A DNA stretch of 40,494 nt from Acetobacter fallax (GCF_011516735.1 NZ_WOSX01000031.1:1-40494); one strand, 5' to 3'. Counted from the stretch's first letter, positions 23,511 to 32,367 are shown. Notes: generated from the letters alone by a model not told the origin. Numbers and translations are program-made.

Positions 23511-26500
23511 TCAGGCTGCCGTCTCTTCCTTTTCCTTGTCCTGACCGTCATCATTCGCCGCCTCCTCTTCGGTCGAGGTGGCGGCGAGATCGTCTTCCAG
23601 CGCTTTCAGTTCGGCGCGCTTTTCATCGAGCATCGGCTGTTCAGCGAAGGGCAGACCCAGCCGGGACTGGTAGGACGGCAGGCGACGCTCTGCTTCCTCC
23701 CGCGTCCTGATGGCGTCGCGCAGCGCATCATCAAGCCGCAGCAGCGCGTGCTCGATGCGCGAAACCAGCCCGAGACCTTTCGTGTCCTCTTCGATCGTGA
23801 CGGTGATGCGGCCCGACCGCGCTTCGAGGAACAGCGTCACATCGACGGTGCGCTTGTCGGAGCGCCGGATCCAGCCCGGTTCGGCCTCGCATACGACAGC
23901 GAAGCCCCCGATCTGTCCGAGAGTCCACTTCCCTTCCTCGCCATTCTTCGCCGCCATCCGCACCTGGGACAGGAGCCACGATCCGGCCTTCTCGCGCTCC
24001 GTCACATTGCCTTTCTCACGACACAGCGCGAAGGCCTCGCCTCTGGTGGGCTGGCGGACAGCAAGATCCGCCTCGATCAGCGGGATCAGACGGTCGGCGC
24101 CGGCAATCTCGCGCTCAGCCCGTTCAATGGCGCGCTTCACCGCAAACTGATCATCGTAATGAGCAGCCGCCAGCCGCTCCAGCCGCGCCAGATCGGCTTC
24201 CAGCCCGGCTTTCTGCATCAGGCGCGCATCGCCCGAGGCCAGAGCCTTGGCCATGGCGAACTGGTTGCCCCCTTCCCCGCCAATGTCCTCGATCCGGCGG
24301 ATGGACCGGTCGCCCGACATGGCGAGGCCGATGAAACGCTGCTTGCGCTCCAGAAGCTGCCAGTTTGTCGCATCAACGGACCCCTGCCGGGCATAGGCGT
24401 ACAGCTCGATTTCCTCGTGCTGATTGCCCTGCCGCTCGATCCGGCCCTCGCGCTGGATGATGTCCGAGACCAGCCACGGCACATCGAGATGATGCAGGGC
24501 TTTCAGCCGCTGCTGGGCATTGACGCCCGTGCCCATGGTCGCGGTCGAGCCGATCAGGATCCGCTTGCGTCCCGCATTGAGGTCGCCGAACAGCTTCTGC
24601 TTCGCAGCGCTCTTTTTGTAGTGCTGCATGAACGCTATTTCCGCGCGCGGCACGCCCATGCGGATCAGCTCGTCACGGATCCAGGTGTAGGCCGAGAAGC
24701 CCCGCGTCTCCATCGCGCTCTCGGTGCCGAGGTCGGAGAAGATCATCTGCACCGCGCCCGGCAGATCACAGGGCCGGCCGGTCTCCGGATCGGTGTAGCG
24801 GTTGTCCGTCGTTTCCTGCCAGATCCGGAACACGTTCCCGATCATCAGGTTCAGCTTCGAGCTGTCATCATTGGCGGCCAGCGGCGCCACGAACCGCAGA
24901 TCGATCGACGCATGACGGGCGTCGGTGATGACGGACAGAAGGATGTCATCGCCCTTCTGTGGCCGGCCCTCACGCGCCTCGATGGCGTCGATCCGCGCCG
25001 CGAGCGTCTTCTGATACGCCCGGAAGTTGTCGTTCGTCGGGGCGACAATGATCTCGCGCCGGCCTCCCCGGATCGCCGGCAGTTTCACATACTGGCGCAG
25101 GTCATCCTGCTGAACGACATCAGCGAAGTCGCGATACATCGCCATCAGATCGGCGACATTCACAAACTCTGTGAAACGTGTGACCGGCTTGTAAAGGCCG
25201 CTCGGCTGCAGCTCCAGTTCGGTGCGGGTTTCGCCGAAATTCGCCGCCCAGGCATCGAACTCATGCAGGAAGCGCTTCTGCAGGGCTTCGAGATCCATAT
25301 AGCGGCTGACCGTCCACATCTCGGCCAGTGTGTTCGTGATCGGCGAACCGGACGCCATGATCAGAGGCCGTTCCGGATTCTTCGCTGCCAGATAGCGGGT
25401 TTTCACGAACAGATCCCACGCCCGCTGTGATCCGTTCGGATCGACGCCTTTCAGGTCGGACTGGTTGGTGGCGAAGCTCAGCTTGCGGAACTGCTGTGCC
25501 TCATCGACAAGAATCTGATCGATACCAATTTCGCCCAGATGCAGAAGGTCGTCCTTGTGGCCGGAGAGGCCTTCCAGCTTCGCCTGCATCTTCTCCTTCA
25601 TGCTCTCGATCCGCTTGCGCGAGAGCCGGTCATCCGCATCGACGCTTTCCAGCACTTCCTCGAAGGAGGCGATCTGCTCCTCGATCATCCGGCGCTCGAA
25701 ATCCCCCTCGACCGGAATGAATTTGAACGCATCATGCGTGATGATGATCGCGTCCCAGTTGCCGGTCGCGGCCCGGGCGAGGAAACGCTGCCGCTTCGCC
25801 TTCACGAAGTTGGTCTCATCGGCGACAAGGATCCGCGCCGTCGGGTAGAGCATCAGGAACTCGCGCGCCATCTGCGCAAGACAGTGACCGGGCACGGCGA
25901 TCATCGCCTTGCTGATCAGGCCGAGACGCTTCTGCTCCATGACGGCGGCGACCATCGAGAACGTCTTTCCCGAGCCGACGGCGTGGGCGATATACGTGCC
26001 GCCAGCCGCGATGATCCGCCAGATCACCCGCTTCTGGTGGCTGCGCAGGCTGATCGTGGTGCTGGCGCCGGGCAGGCGGAGATGGGAGCCGTCGAACTCC
26101 CGCGCCACGAGGTTGTTGTAGGTATCGTTATACAGCCGGACCAGCCGCTCCGCCCGCTCGCCGTCCTGCCAGACCCATGTCTCGAAAGCACGCCTGATCG
26201 CCGCTAGTTTTTCCTTTGCGGCTTCCGTTTCCTTCGTGTTCAGCTCGCGGTGCTCATTGCCGTCACCGTCGCGCCAGACGTCCCAGATCTTCGGTGACGC
26301 CTGGGTTAGCGCGTCTTCCAGCAGCTCGCCCGCATGACGGCGTTCCGTCCCCCAGACAGAGGTGGCCTCGGCCTTGCCCAGGAAGCCCCGCTTCTCCACC
26401 GTCCAGCACGCTACGGCGGCGGAATGATGGATCGTGGTTTCCACCCCCAGAACCTCGGCGGTAAAGGCGACGATGTCGCTGACCGGCAGCCAGGGGGCTC

Positions 26501-28613
26501 CGAGGCGCGCCGTGATTTCGGACGGGCGCAGATCGGCTGGCTGTACGGCTTCCAGCGCCGTCACATTGCGGGCGTAGCGGGGGTCGGCCCGGGCCGCATC
26601 GCGGGCCTGCTCCAGTTTTGTGCGCACCGCGCCCGAGAGCATCTCATCCGCCGTGACCCAGACATCACGCCCGTCCGTGCTGCGCTCCGGGTCGAGATAC
26701 ACCGCCTCGCCAAGGGCCGCGACGACATCGCCTTCGGGCTGTCCCAGCAGCTCGGCGATGCGCGGCATCTCCACGCCGCCCGTTTCATGCAGGCACACCG
26801 CCAGGGCATCGTGCGCGGAATGGATCTCCGGCTCGACCGGGGCGTGGATCACCCGCTCCGAGAAGATCGGTCCCATCCGGCCCTTCTGTGTCGCCTCGTC
26901 ATACTCTTCGATCGAGGAGACCAGCCAGACATCCGGGTCGTCATAGAACGGCGTCAGGTTCGGGCGCCGCTGGGTCTCGTTCTCCACCCCGGTTTCCGGA
27001 TCGACGCGGACGGTCACGTTCGTCAGGTTGATCGGACCGTACTGCCGGACAAAGCTGAGATAAGCCCGCTTCAGCTCACCCTGCAGGCGGCCATAAGGCA
27101 GGTTTTCCATCTGTGCCCGCAGGACCGCCCGGGCGGCATCGCGGATCGGCACGAGAGCGGAGATGATGCGGGCGTGCTTCTGGAAAATGCCCTCCTTCTG
27201 CTCGCCTTTTCTGATCGGGACCGTCACCGCCTGTCCGTCCGCAATCTGCTGCAGGACGCCCCTGGTGACGAAATACGAGCCTTCCTTCAGGAGGGCGCCG
27301 TCCGCTGCGGTGCCGACCAGAACGTCGGATCCTGCCGGCCTGACGATGCGCTGCTCCGCCGGGGCCGGGAACCGCACATCCTGCCCGATCCGGGCCAGAG
27401 CCGTGGGCAGCACAGCATCGGGGGCGAGCCCGTCCGCCGCCTCGCAGGTGTAATCCGGGCCGAACTGTGTCGTGGTCCAGCCATGACGGCCCGCCACCTG
27501 TTCCGGACGGTCGAGGAAATAGCGGCTGATCACCAGCGGTCCGTTGCCCTGGTTGCTCCCGGGCACCTCGCCGGTTTCCAGCCAGTTCTCATCTCCGGGC
27601 AGATCGCCGATCCCGCGTTTGCGGAACACGAGCACATCAATGACCACATCGGTGCCGGCGTCGTTCCGCATCGTGCCGGCAGGCAGGCGCACCGCCCCCA
27701 CGAGGTCAGCCATCTCCGCGATTGTGCGGCGGGCGGTGCTGTCGGTCTTGTCCAGCGTGTAGCGCGAGGTCACGAACATCGCGACGCCGCCCGGACGCAG
27801 CGCCTCGACGGAGCGGGCAATGAAATAGTCATGCAGGCTCAGTCCGAGGCGGGTCAGGCCTTCCGGTCCGCGCACGGTGCGATTGGAAAACGGCGGATTG
27901 CCAATGGCGAGATCGTATCCGGCCGCCAGCTTCGCCGTGGTGAAATCCTCGCTGCGGATCCACTGGTTCGGATAGAGTCTGCGCGCGATCCGCGCCGTGA
28001 TCGGATCATTCTCGATTCCGGTGAAGGCGATCCGGCCTTCAAGGTTTTCCGGGCGGGCGGCAATGAAGAGGCCGCTTCCACAGCCCGGTTCCAGCACGGA
28101 ACCGCCTCTGAAGCCCATGCGCAGCGCCGTATCCCACAGGGCACGCACGATCGTTTCGGGCGTGAAATGCGCATACTGCGTGGCGCGTTTGAGCCCTGCC
28201 CGCTCCGCGTCCGTAGTCGTGGCCAGCAGGCTCGCCCCGATCTCCTCCCATCCGGTCTTAAAGCCATCCTGGCCGGGCGGGAACAGATTGTTCGCCAGGT
28301 CCCCTGCCCCGAAGCCGATAAACCGTGACAGCACGACCTGTTCAGCGGCCGTGGCGTTGCGGTCTTCCTCTTCGAGTTCTCTGAGCAGGGCGATGGCCAG
28401 CACGTTGTCGCGGGCGCGCTGCCGCCAACCGTCTGCGAGGCCGCGTGTGCCGCAGAGACGGAAGTCGGTCTGAGGAATGGCGAGCGAGGCAACGGGTACG
28501 GACGAGGCGGGGACGGGAGATGTTCCCTCTTCTCCTTCGAGTTCGCCCCAGAAGAGATCGCTCTGCGGATCGCCGAGTGCGGTTGTGCCAAAAAGGCTGA
28601 GCTGGAGTGACAT
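23511..28613 (-). CDS. Giant methylase-helicase fusion (phage P1 DarB-like)
   Basis: This 1700-aa protein has an N-terminal adenine-type methylase domain: SAM motif GSVLEPGCGSGLFIA at 172-185 and catalytic NPPF at 239-242. An SF2/SNF2-type helicase half follows: IAHAVGSGKTFSM (Walker A), DEAQQFRKL (Walker B), MASGSPITNTLAEMW (III), GSTATMGTGVNAQQRL and QREGRIERQG (VI). A coiled-coil, acidic C-terminus ends it. The same fusion is seen in P1 DarB (about 2250 aa), a protein packaged with phage DNA that defends it against type I restriction; shorter plasmid versions are common. The protein opens with MSLQLSLFG, containing an exact QLSLF clamp-binding peptide at residues 4-8. A repeat precedes it by 140 bp. 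Anti-restriction is inferred from DarB. Confidence 0.9.
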   Translation of the reverse strand: MSLQLSLFGTTALGDPQSDLFWGELEGEEGTSPVPASSVPVASLAIPQTDFRLCGTRGLADGWRQRARDNVLAIALLRELEEEDRNATAAEQVVLSRFIGFGAGDLANNLFPPGQDGFKTGWEEIGASLLATTTDAERAGLKRATQYAHFTPETIVRALWDTALRMGFRGGSVLEPGCGSGLFIAARPENLEGRIAFTGIENDPITARIARRLYPNQWIRSEDFTTAKLAAGYDLAIGNPPFSNRTVRGPEGLTRLGLSLHDYFIARSVEALRPGGVAMFVTSRYTLDKTDSTARRTIAEMADLVGAVRLPAGTMRNDAGTDVVIDVLVFRKRGIGDLPGDENWLETGEVPGSNQGNGPLVISRYFLDRPEQVAGRHGWTTTQFGPDYTCEAADGLAPDAVLPTALARIGQDVRFPAPAEQRIVRPAGSDVLVGTAADGALLKEGSYFVTRGVLQQIADGQAVTVPIRKGEQKEGIFQKHARIISALVPIRDAARAVLRAQMENLPYGRLQGELKRAYLSFVRQYGPINLTNVTVRVDPETGVENETQRRPNLTPFYDDPDVWLVSSIEEYDEATQKGRMGPIFSERVIHAPVEPEIHSAHDALAVCLHETGGVEMPRIAELLGQPEGDVVAALGEAVYLDPERSTDGRDVWVTADEMLSGAVRTKLEQARDAARADPRYARNVTALEAVQPADLRPSEITARLGAPWLPVSDIVAFTAEVLGVETTIHHSAAVACWTVEKRGFLGKAEATSVWGTERRHAGELLEDALTQASPKIWDVWRDGDGNEHRELNTKETEAAKEKLAAIRRAFETWVWQDGERAERLVRLYNDTYNNLVAREFDGSHLRLPGASTTISLRSHQKRVIWRIIAAGGTYIAHAVGSGKTFSMVAAVMEQKRLGLISKAMIAVPGHCLAQMAREFLMLYPTARILVADETNFVKAKRQRFLARAATGNWDAIIITHDAFKFIPVEGDFERRMIEEQIASFEEVLESVDADDRLSRKRIESMKEKMQAKLEGLSGHKDDLLHLGEIGIDQILVDEAQQFRKLSFATNQSDLKGVDPNGSQRAWDLFVKTRYLAAKNPERPLIMASGSPITNTLAEMWTVSRYMDLEALQKRFLHEFDAWAANFGETRTELELQPSGLYKPVTRFTEFVNVADLMAMYRDFADVVQQDDLRQYVKLPAIRGGRREIIVAPTNDNFRAYQKTLAARIDAIEAREGRPQKGDDILLSVITDARHASIDLRFVAPLAANDDSSKLNLMIGNVFRIWQETTDNRYTDPETGRPCDLPGAVQMIFSDLGTESAMETRGFSAYTWIRDELIRMGVPRAEIAFMQHYKKSAAKQKLFGDLNAGRKRILIGSTATMGTGVNAQQRLKALHHLDVPWLVSDIIQREGRIERQGNQHEEIELYAYARQGSVDATNWQLLERKQRFIGLAMSGDRSIRRIEDIGGEGGNQFAMAKALASGDARLMQKAGLEADLARLERLAAAHYDDQFAVKRAIERAEREIAGADRLIPLIEADLAVRQPTRGEAFALCREKGNVTEREKAGSWLLSQVRMAAKNGEEGKWTLGQIGGFAVVCEAEPGWIRRSDKRTVDVTLFLEARSGRITVTIEEDTKGLGLVSRIEHALLRLDDALRDAIRTREEAERRLPSYQSRLGLPFAEQPMLDEKRAELKALEDDLAATSTEEEAANDDGQDKEKEETAA

Positions 28614-28752
28614 GACCGGGCTCCGTACAAACGCCGGCGCCCGGCCCTGCTCGCGCAGGCCGGGGGATTGCCGGGTTCAGGTTTTCAGGGTGTCAGGAAA
28701 GGCTTTTTCTCTTTCCTTCAGCCTTCATCGCGACCGGGTCGGATGGGGGGGC

Positions 28753-28834
28753 GCAAGGGAGCCGCGCAGCGGCGGCACCGCATCCCGCGCACAGACGGCG
28801 AAGCCGGCGAGCACGGGGAGGAGCCACCCCTTGC
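28753..28834. repeat. Diverged foldable repeat, copy 3 (upstream of the methylase-helicase)
   Basis: The 82-bp block keeps the outer GCAAGGG/CCCTTGC pair and the GCCGC-GCA-GCGGC hairpin of copies 1 and 2. The central part differs and has its own small hairpin, CGGC-GAA-GCCG, at the place where the others have GCGAAGC. Sequence has changed while the branched outline is kept, which argues for selection on structure. It lies 140 bp upstream of ATG 28613. Confidence 0.7.
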
Positions 28835-29153
28835 GGCACGCCAGCGGATCTGGTCGCGAGTTTTTTGGAATACAAGTATTTATTTTTTTAATATTCGGAT
28901 GCTACGTGGACGTTTTATGTTTTGTCCAAGAGAGACTATAATAATAGATATTATGTGAACTTCTTTATAATGCAATTTCTATGATTTTTCTTGATTAAAT
29001 ACTTATATTTATTTTTTTGTAACCTAAATTATGACCATTTTCAGAGTTGAGGAGGAGTTATCCTCAGAAGGCGGGTTAAAGAGTTATTTTAAGTTGTTAA
29101 AAGGTTATAGGGTGAAATAACTATTATATATCATGTGCTTATGGGATGATTTT

Positions 29154-29258
29154 GTGCGTGATATTCCGAAGACGCGTGCGTGATGTTCCGATGGTTTTTG
29201 TGCGTGATATTCCGTTTGTCTGTGCGCGATATTCTGACTGAATGTGCGCGATGTTCCG
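29154..29258 (+). repeat. Iteron array, five direct repeats GTGCGYGATRTTCYG
   Basis: Copies start at 29154, 29176, 29200, 29222 and 29244, so spacing is 22, 24, 22 and 22 bp, about two helical turns, placing all sites on one DNA face. The fourth has TTCTG for TTCCG. Inverted copies lie at 29403-29417 and 29482-29496, and one more in the repA promoter at 30356-30370. They are the presumed RepA binding sites. Confidence 0.92.
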
Positions 29259-29402
29259 TTTTGTGGAAAGCGTCCTGTGGATAACTACCAAGCGAGTCGG
29301 CTATTGCACCGCTGAAGATCCAAGCGAGGTCGAGTTTATCTTGCGACGTGCAAGGAAAATCGGGGGTGGTGTTCATTTTATGCTTCGTGGGAAGATAGAA
29401 AT

Positions 29403-29417
29403 CGGAACATCGCGCAC
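29403..29417 (-). repeat. Inverted iteron
   Basis: CGGAACATCGCGCAC on the plus strand is the exact reverse complement of iteron form GTGCGCGATGTTCCG. It lies between the DnaA box and repA. Together with the copy at 29482 it faces the five-copy array. Confidence 0.88.
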
Positions 29418-29481
29418 ACAAGTATGCGTGGCTGAGCACCGGCCAATTAACTGACGATTAAGGATTACGGGCTGGAAAGAT

Positions 29482-29496
29482 CGGAACATCGCGCAC
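29482..29496 (-). repeat. Inverted iteron at the 3' end of repA
   Basis: CGGAACATCGCGCAC ends three bases before the repA stop codon (29500-29502). It is identical to the copy at 29403. Confidence 0.88.
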
Positions 29497-29499
29497 GCA

Positions 29500-30333
29500 T
29501 CAGCCTGGAATGAAGGTGTGATCACTTTCTCGATGTTCGAATATGACGACTGGCCTTCCGCCCCGTGGTCCGACTTCTAGAGATAATGTATAATCGGGAA
29601 TAACGTCGTTCTGGATTATTTTTAGAAGATCTCGTTTAAAAAAACGCAGTTCGCGGGAAGTTCCTATTTTTTTCGCGAGCTTTTCAAGGCTAATTCGCCA
29701 AATATCTTGGTTGCCAAGATGTTTGCGCCCGATTTCATATAATCGGCGACCAAGCCCACTCTCCAGATCAAAATATGTCGGATTAATTGTCAGTACACGT
29801 CGCTCTTTAACGAGAGCGCGAAACATCCAGTCATTCAGGGTGATCTCGATCGCGGCCATAATTTTTCGACCAGTTGATGTTTTTCGCTCCACGACACGCC
29901 AAGTTTCGATCCAACCGAACCCTCGCCGGTCTCTTTCGTCGGCCGATTCAATTGAGGTCATGATATTGGTTGAACGAAGTCGGAACAGGGCATCCAATAA
30001 TAGTTCGTAGCTACGTTTCCCGGTTCCGCGGCCGGTGACGCGAAGAAGGTCGTGAGCAGCGAAGCGAACGGTGTGGTCAACATCCATCCCGCGTTCAATT
30101 CGTTCGTTAATCAGTGAGACAACGTAGAGGAGAACATCCTTATCCCAAATAGTGGCCAGTCCCTTTGGGCCTGGCTCGATCGTGATTTGCGTCCTGCCGT
30201 CGTCATAAATTAGGGGCTCCATTCGGGGCTGTTTTTGGATACTGAAAAATGGAAACTCCATAAGCGCCCGATCATCCTTCAAAGGAGCTCCTACGAGAGA
30301 GTCGACGAATAGATCGGCTTCATCTCCGGCCAT
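29500..30333 (-). CDS. repA: Replication initiator protein A (RPA family)
   Basis: This 277-aa protein of the RPA (PF10134-type) initiator family has the blocks MEFPFFSIQKQPRMEPL, IEPGPKGLATIWDKDVLLYVVSLI, TVRFAAHDLLRVTGRGTGKRSYELLLDALFRL, IEITLNDWMFRALVKERRVLTINPTYF and LESGLGRRLYEIGRKHLG. It is a two-winged-helix initiator expected to bind the iterons beside its own gene and open the AT-rich region with host DnaA. ATG 30333 has AGGAG upstream. One iteron at 30356-30370 sits 23 bp before the start, so RepA probably represses its own promoter. It lies directly downstream of parAB in the same direction, the usual order for such alphaproteobacterial plasmids. Confidence 0.93.
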   Translation of the reverse strand: MAGDEADLFVDSLVGAPLKDDRALMEFPFFSIQKQPRMEPLIYDDGRTQITIEPGPKGLATIWDKDVLLYVVSLINERIERGMDVDHTVRFAAHDLLRVTGRGTGKRSYELLLDALFRLRSTNIMTSIESADERDRRGFGWIETWRVVERKTSTGRKIMAAIEITLNDWMFRALVKERRVLTINPTYFDLESGLGRRLYEIGRKHLGNQDIWRISLEKLAKKIGTSRELRFFKRDLLKIIQNDVIPDYTLSLEVGPRGGRPVVIFEHRESDHTFIPG

Positions 30334-30355
30334 GGCTTACGAACTCCTGTCGAAT

Positions 30356-30370
30356 GTGCGCGAAGTTCCG
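30356..30370 (+). promoter_or_regulatory. Single iteron in the repA promoter (likely autorepression site)
   Basis: GTGCGCGAAGTTCCG matches the origin iterons with one change and lies 23-37 bp upstream of the repA ATG. An isolated initiator site at this position normally serves autorepression. Confidence 0.75.
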
Positions 30371-30399
30371 AATAGTAAGAGAGAGAGAAGAGGGAATGG

Positions 30400-31302
30400 T
30401 CAACGATTCTCTTCCTCGTCTGAACCAAGGCTTGCATCGAGCATTTGGTCAATTTCAGCCCTGAGCATTTGGAGGCGAGTGCGATCGAGCGGACTAAGGT
30501 CTACATGCTGAGCGCGAACCTGGCTTAGACGACGAGCCATTTTTTCGACAGCTCCGAATGTGAAACCCCGTATTTTGCCCGTTTGCTGTTCGGGACCAGA
30601 GACCCCATCGTTTTTTCCAAAACGAATAGCTTTGACTGTCAACTGCCCCGATTTCGCTTGTTCGATCAGTTCGTTGCGCCGGTCCGGGTCTTGGATACGC
30701 GCAAGTTCGACTAGCGCGTTCCTTGCTACAGCATGTTCTGATGCAAGTTCATTTAATATTTCCGGTGGAAGCGTAAGAATTTTAAGAATTGCACTGACTT
30801 CGCCACGACTTTTTCCGAGAGCTTCTGCCGCTTGCGTCTGCGACCATCCTTTTTGTGTGATCAGACGATCGATGGCTGTGGCTTCTTCCTGTGGATTTAA
30901 ATCCACTCTCTGGAGATTTTCCAGAAGCGATGCGATTTCTGGGTCACCGTCGTGCTCAATAGCAAGAAGCGTATTCCAGCCGAGGGATTTTGCGGCGCGC
31001 CAACGGCGCTCACCTGCGACGATTACCCATTTAGGGCGTGTGCTACCCGGCGCTGCCTGTCTGACAAGGATAGGTTGAAGCTGTCCTTCAGCACCCATGG
31101 TTTCGGCTAGTTTGGTAATTGCCTCCTGATCGAATGTTTTCCTGGGCTGTTCGGAGTCCGGGGCAGTATTGCCAACCTCAGCTTCGAATGTATGCCGAAA
31201 TCGACCCCCTTGGCGGATAAAATCACTGCTCGCTTCGGAAACAAGACCAGCTGCAACGCCAAGAATTGGTGACGGAATCTTCGACTTTCGCTTGGTCGTC
31301 AT
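30400..31302 (-). CDS. parB: Partition protein ParB
   Basis: This 300-aa protein has the ParB order. The N-terminal domain carries QLQPILVRQAAPG and VIVAGERRWRAAKSLG (the GERRxRA CTP-binding motif), and ENLQRVDLNPQEEATAIDRLI follows. A central HTH (WSQTQAAEALGKSRGEVSAILKILTLP) contacts the centromere. A C-terminal dimerisation region (VDLSPLDRTRLQMLRAEIDQML) ends in an acidic tail. ATG 31302 overlaps the parA stop in ATGA, so the two are co-translated. It would load on a parS site and act with ParA in segregating the plasmid. The best parS candidates are the palindromes at 32498 and 34248. Confidence 0.95.
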   Translation of the reverse strand: MTTKRKSKIPSPILGVAAGLVSEASSDFIRQGGRFRHTFEAEVGNTAPDSEQPRKTFDQEAITKLAETMGAEGQLQPILVRQAAPGSTRPKWVIVAGERRWRAAKSLGWNTLLAIEHDGDPEIASLLENLQRVDLNPQEEATAIDRLITQKGWSQTQAAEALGKSRGEVSAILKILTLPPEILNELASEHAVARNALVELARIQDPDRRNELIEQAKSGQLTVKAIRFGKNDGVSGPEQQTGKIRGFTFGAVEKMARRLSQVRAQHVDLSPLDRTRLQMLRAEIDQMLDASLGSDEEENR

Positions 31303-32324
31303 GACGATGCCTCTTCCAGATTTTCGGTTTCAGCTAGGGGTAGATCTGATCTTGTCTGAAGCGCCTTTGCGAGATTTAGGTAAGGAAGAGTGGCATTTGC
31401 TGAAGGTGAGGCCTCTAGAGCGATACGACCCGCACGGGCAGCATGGCCATAGACGGCACTGACTGGAACGGGTTGTAAAACGGGCGCCCGGTCTTTCATC
31501 ATCAGACACAAATGCTGGAGTACTTCACGGTCTACCGATTTTCTGGAACTGTATTGAGTTGGAAGAATTCCTGATAATCTCAGGCTTGGATTGAGACGAC
31601 GTTGGATCTTTCCGATGGTTCCAATAATAAGCCCCACCCCCATAGTGTCGTAGGGCTCTGTCCGAACAGGTACAATCGCTTCATCTGCAGCTGCTAAGCT
31701 CATCCATGTGAGCATTCCTAGATTGGGGGGGGCATCGATTACGATCCAGTCGTAGTCCGCTCGAACTGGGTCCAGCGCTTCACGGAGCGCTGCGTCGAAG
31801 CCAGGCTCTCGCTTCCCGTCGGTTTCGGCTAAATCAATATGACTTGCTATGAAGTCGAAGGGCAAATTCCGTCCATCAGGTAGAACACTTGCGGGAACAA
31901 GGACATCTGCAACTGTTTTTCCACCTAATATCAGGTGGGCTGTAGTTTTCCCCTGATGGTATAAATCAGCATTTGCTCCAGCTAAAAGTCCAGCTGTCGC
32001 GGTTGCTTGAGGATCCATGTCGATTAGCAGAACACGAGCACCGAGAGACGAAAATGCATAAGCGAGATTAAGGGAGGATGTGGTTTTTCCTACTCCACCC
32101 TTTTGATTTGCCAAGACAAGGACTCGTGCTGATTCCTGAATTGCGCCGGTCATATTCTCGACTGTGTCAGCGACGTCGTCAGGAATTGGTTCTTTATCGT
32201 TCTCCCAACGGCTTATTTTGGGTTTATCATAACTTCTACCCAGCCGACGATTGAGCTCGTCTTTCAGTTCGCCTTGGCTCAATCGTAGACTCAGGCGGCT
32301 ATTACGAAATGCTGGGCCGTTCAC
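31299..32324 (-). CDS. parA: Partition ATPase ParA with N-terminal HTH
   Basis: I choose GTG 32324 (MNGPAFRNSRLSLRLSQGEL) because GGAGG lies seven bases upstream; the frame is open further back. The product is 341 aa. Residues 8-55 form a Cro/XRE-type HTH with KISRWENDKEPIPDD. The ATPase follows: deviant Walker A KGGVGKT at 75-81, VLLIDMDPQATAT, IVIDAPPNLG and EPYDTMGV. An HTH-bearing ParA is expected to repress parAB as well as move the plasmid. A suitable operator, CAACATCAAC-7-GTTGATGTTG, is at 32368-32394. Confidence 0.94.
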   Translation of the reverse strand: MNGPAFRNSRLSLRLSQGELKDELNRRLGRSYDKPKISRWENDKEPIPDDVADTVENMTGAIQESARVLVLANQKGGVGKTTSSLNLAYAFSSLGARVLLIDMDPQATATAGLLAGANADLYHQGKTTAHLILGGKTVADVLVPASVLPDGRNLPFDFIASHIDLAETDGKREPGFDAALREALDPVRADYDWIVIDAPPNLGMLTWMSLAAADEAIVPVRTEPYDTMGVGLIIGTIGKIQRRLNPSLRLSGILPTQYSSRKSVDREVLQHLCLMMKDRAPVLQPVPVSAVYGHAARAGRIALEASPSANATLPYLNLAKALQTRSDLPLAETENLEEASS

Positions 32325-32367
32325 GTCCGTTCCTCCATATAATTTAATGCACCTCACTCAACTGCAT

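Larger units (their letters stand above)
28865..29499. other. Plasmid replication origin region (oriV)
   Basis: A strongly AT-rich block (28865-29150, many A/T runs) lies next to five direct iterons at 29154-29258, a perfect DnaA box on the minus strand (TGTGGATAA at 29276-29284), and two inverted iterons at 29403 and 29482 just after the repA stop. TTATCCTCA at 29058-29066 is a one-mismatch DnaA box in the AT-rich part. This is the normal design of an iteron origin: a melting region plus RepA and DnaA sites. The rest of the stretch contains no supportable gene. Confidence 0.85.

Noticed and set aside
23439..28328. Two frames of over 660 codons on the plus strand opposite the methylase-helicase
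   Set aside because: They arise from third-position GC bias of the real minus-strand gene; composition is untypical and no ribosome site or motif was found.
29154..29258. CRISPR array
   Set aside because: Repeats are only 15 bp and spacers 7-9 bp; next to repA with a DnaA box they are iterons.
29131..29439. 102-codon minus-strand frame across the iterons
   Set aside because: The translation is mostly the repeat read as protein (RNITHKNHRNITHASSEYHAQN); it is origin DNA.
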